From NCBI RefSeq assembly GCF_016879755.1, contig NZ_WOFU01000002.1, positions 62,001 to 126,000 of the forward strand: a stretch of 64,000 nt of DNA, written 5' to 3'. Positions 62,717 through 64,000 of the stretch are shown one piece after another. How positions within the stretch are numbered: position 1 is the stretch's first letter; each line of letters starts with the position of its first letter. This DNA comes from Bacillus sp. B15-48 (GTDB taxonomy: Bacteria > Bacillota > Bacilli > Bacillales > Cytobacillaceae). The position numbers were made by a program, and so were the translations under genes. Below the pieces are notes generated by a model, which made no database searches, was not told where the DNA came from, and saw only the letters and a program-made list of their open reading frames with translations.

Positions 62717-64000
62717 TTAAGACTCTAAATCACGTTTTTTATAGCCAATCATTCCGCTGGCAATCAGGGCAACGGCGATTATACTAAGAAAGAAAAGGGG
62801 CCTTAATGTCACTTCCTCTACTGGAGCTTGTGCTACATGACCAAAAGGAGAAAGTTTTCCTACCCAATCTGGAAATTGAAATAAACCACCAAAATAGATG
62901 ACGATGAAAGAATAAAATACATAAAGCCAAATGATATTAGTCCATCTAGGTACAAAGCCAATCAATACAACTGCGACACCAATCATCACAAGTATAGCCG
63001 GATAATATGCCATCATTGCGCTAAAAATGGTTCCAAACCTTATCCCTTCATCCATCACAGCATTTCCTGCTGACCAAAGTCCTAAAGCCCCAAGTAAAAC
63101 CATCACAAATCCATTTACAACGGAGATGAGCAAATATCCGCCAATTAACTCTGTCCGTGAAACAGCCCTACTTAATAGATGCTCCAAACGACCTTTCTTC
63201 TCTTCTGCTCGAAGCTTATTGATCGCCATAATCGGAGGAATCACCCCAATAAGGGTCATCACTATAATTAACATCGGGAGAAACTGTTCAGTAATGGAAA
63301 CCCCCTCGGCTTGGACTAGCAATTGTGAATACAGTTCATTATCACTAATAAACGCTTCTAAATCCCCCAAAACAGATCCGTAAGATGCACCTAGCACGAA
63401 CATACCTATTCCCCAAGCAATTATTCCCGTACGCTGAAGTCGTAGTGAAAGTGCAAGTGGACTTTGTAAAAAAAGGGATGCATATTTCCTACCGGGTCTT
63501 GCAGCGAAAAAGCCACTTTCTAGATCGCGAATCGCATTAAAAAAATTTGCGAGAATAAATAAGAGAAAAGAACCTATTGTCAATAAAAGGATCGGCCACC
63601 AATTATTATTCCAATATACTTCCGCCTTCGTTACCCAACCTAATGGCGAAATCCATGAAAGTGCTTCATTGCTAACATCAGTCATTCCACGAACAAGATA
63701 AGCTAAAAGTAAAAACGAAATGGATAATCCAATCGTTCCTCGTGAACTTTGCGAAAGTTGTGCAAAAATGGCAGTGATCCCTGCAAAAAAGAGCAGGGTA
63801 GCCCCTAGAGAAGCTCCGTATAACATTGATCCCTCTAGATTCATACTCTCGATTCCAAGTGCATATAAACCGAATCCATTGATAAGAGCTAAAAGGACAC
63901 TCGTTCCTGTGATTACAAGCAATGTTGCATTAAGGTAGGAAAGTCGGCCAACTGGAAAGGAACGAATCATTTCAAGGCGTCCATCTTCCTCATCAGCTCT
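62717..64000 (-). CDS. ABC-2 exporter permease, polyketide/drug exporter type (5' end outside window)
   Basis: 427 codons in the window. The frame is open through the edge: DEEDGRLEMIRSFPVGRL at the start is an internal ABC-2 motif, so the true start lies beyond 64000. It repeats near residue 270 as EEKKGRLEHLLSRAVSRTEL, showing the two-fold architecture of COG3559-type permeases (about 530 residues). About ten membrane segments remain. The ATPase partner is presumably encoded further upstream, off the window. Confidence 0.85.
   Translation of the reverse strand, partial: RADEEDGRLEMIRSFPVGRLSYLNATLLVITGTSVLLALINGFGLYALGIESMNLEGSMLYGASLGATLLFFAGITAIFAQLSQSSRGTIGLSISFLLLAYLVRGMTDVSNEALSWISPLGWVTKAEVYWNNNWWPILLLTIGSFLLFILANFFNAIRDLESGFFAARPGRKYASLFLQSPLALSLRLQRTGIIAWGIGMFVLGASYGSVLGDLEAFISDNELYSQLLVQAEGVSITEQFLPMLIIVMTLIGVIPPIMAINKLRAEEKKGRLEHLLSRAVSRTELIGGYLLISVVNGFVMVLLGALGLWSAGNAVMDEGIRFGTIFSAMMAYYPAILVMIGVAVVLIGFVPRWTNIIWLYVFYSFIVIYFGGLFQFPDWVGKLSPFGHVAQAPVEEVTLRPLFFLSIIAVALIASGMIGYKKRDLES

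Overview
The window reads as chromosomal DNA of a spore-former-type Gram-positive, most likely a Bacillaceae member. The evidence is AT-rich sequence, strong AGGAGG-type ribosome sites, frequent TTG and GTG starts, a tryptophan T-box leader, CcpA-type cre boxes, SEC-C and ComB-type genes, and proteins that look Bacillus-like throughout. No tRNA, rRNA, insertion sequence or CRISPR array was recognised.

Region 1 (1-11,520) is ordinary. It holds a T-box controlled trpB-trpA-trpD operon whose gene order and TrpD are unusual, a membrane-anchored cytochrome c, a SEC-C protein, a sirtuin deacetylase, a three-gene ABC-2 exporter, a lipoprotein and several very small or decayed genes.

Region 2 (11,550-60,300) is a catabolic island of nearly 50 kb, almost all on the minus strand. 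It encodes three luciferase-like (LLM) flavin monooxygenases, one NADPH:FMN reductase and two riboflavin-kinase proteins. One kinase stands alone next to an LLM gene. The other is fused to a RibB-like domain that has lost its catalytic residues. The island also has four AMP-forming acyl-CoA ligases, a CoA transferase, two acyl-CoA dehydrogenases, two enoyl-CoA hydratases, two SDRs, a thiolase, a thiolase-like protein with a DUF35 partner, split MaoC-type hydratases, an amidohydrolase, a Rieske ferredoxin, two alcohol dehydrogenases, an aldehyde dehydrogenase, a fused isobutyryl-CoA mutase (IcmF), and a TRAP transporter with three binding proteins. Together this suggests uptake, CoA activation, FMNH2-dependent oxygenation, ring or chain cleavage and beta-oxidation of a branched or alicyclic acid. 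The substrate cannot be read from the sequence.

Regulation is unusually visible. A palindrome of the type AATCAAAC-AAAC-GnTnGATT recurs upstream of the reductase/kinase operon, two LLM operons, the amidohydrolase/TRAP operon, an alcohol dehydrogenase and a phosphotransferase, usually just downstream of a TTGnnn-17-TATAAT promoter. Cre boxes add probable CcpA control. The beta-oxidation operon (54,080-58,206) and the divergent phosphotransferase gene each have a good sigma-54 promoter and a TGTTTGA-type upstream site, and flank a CBS-PAS-AAA+-Fis activator. Two TetR and one IclR regulator lie in the island.

Region 3 (60,500-64,000) carries the phosphotransferase, a ComB-type phosphatase, a 25-residue membrane peptide and the end of an ABC-2 exporter permease. 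The best candidate for an undescribed system is the FMN supply module (degenerate RibB-riboflavin kinase fusion plus FMN reductase) co-regulated with FMNH2-dependent monooxygenases.
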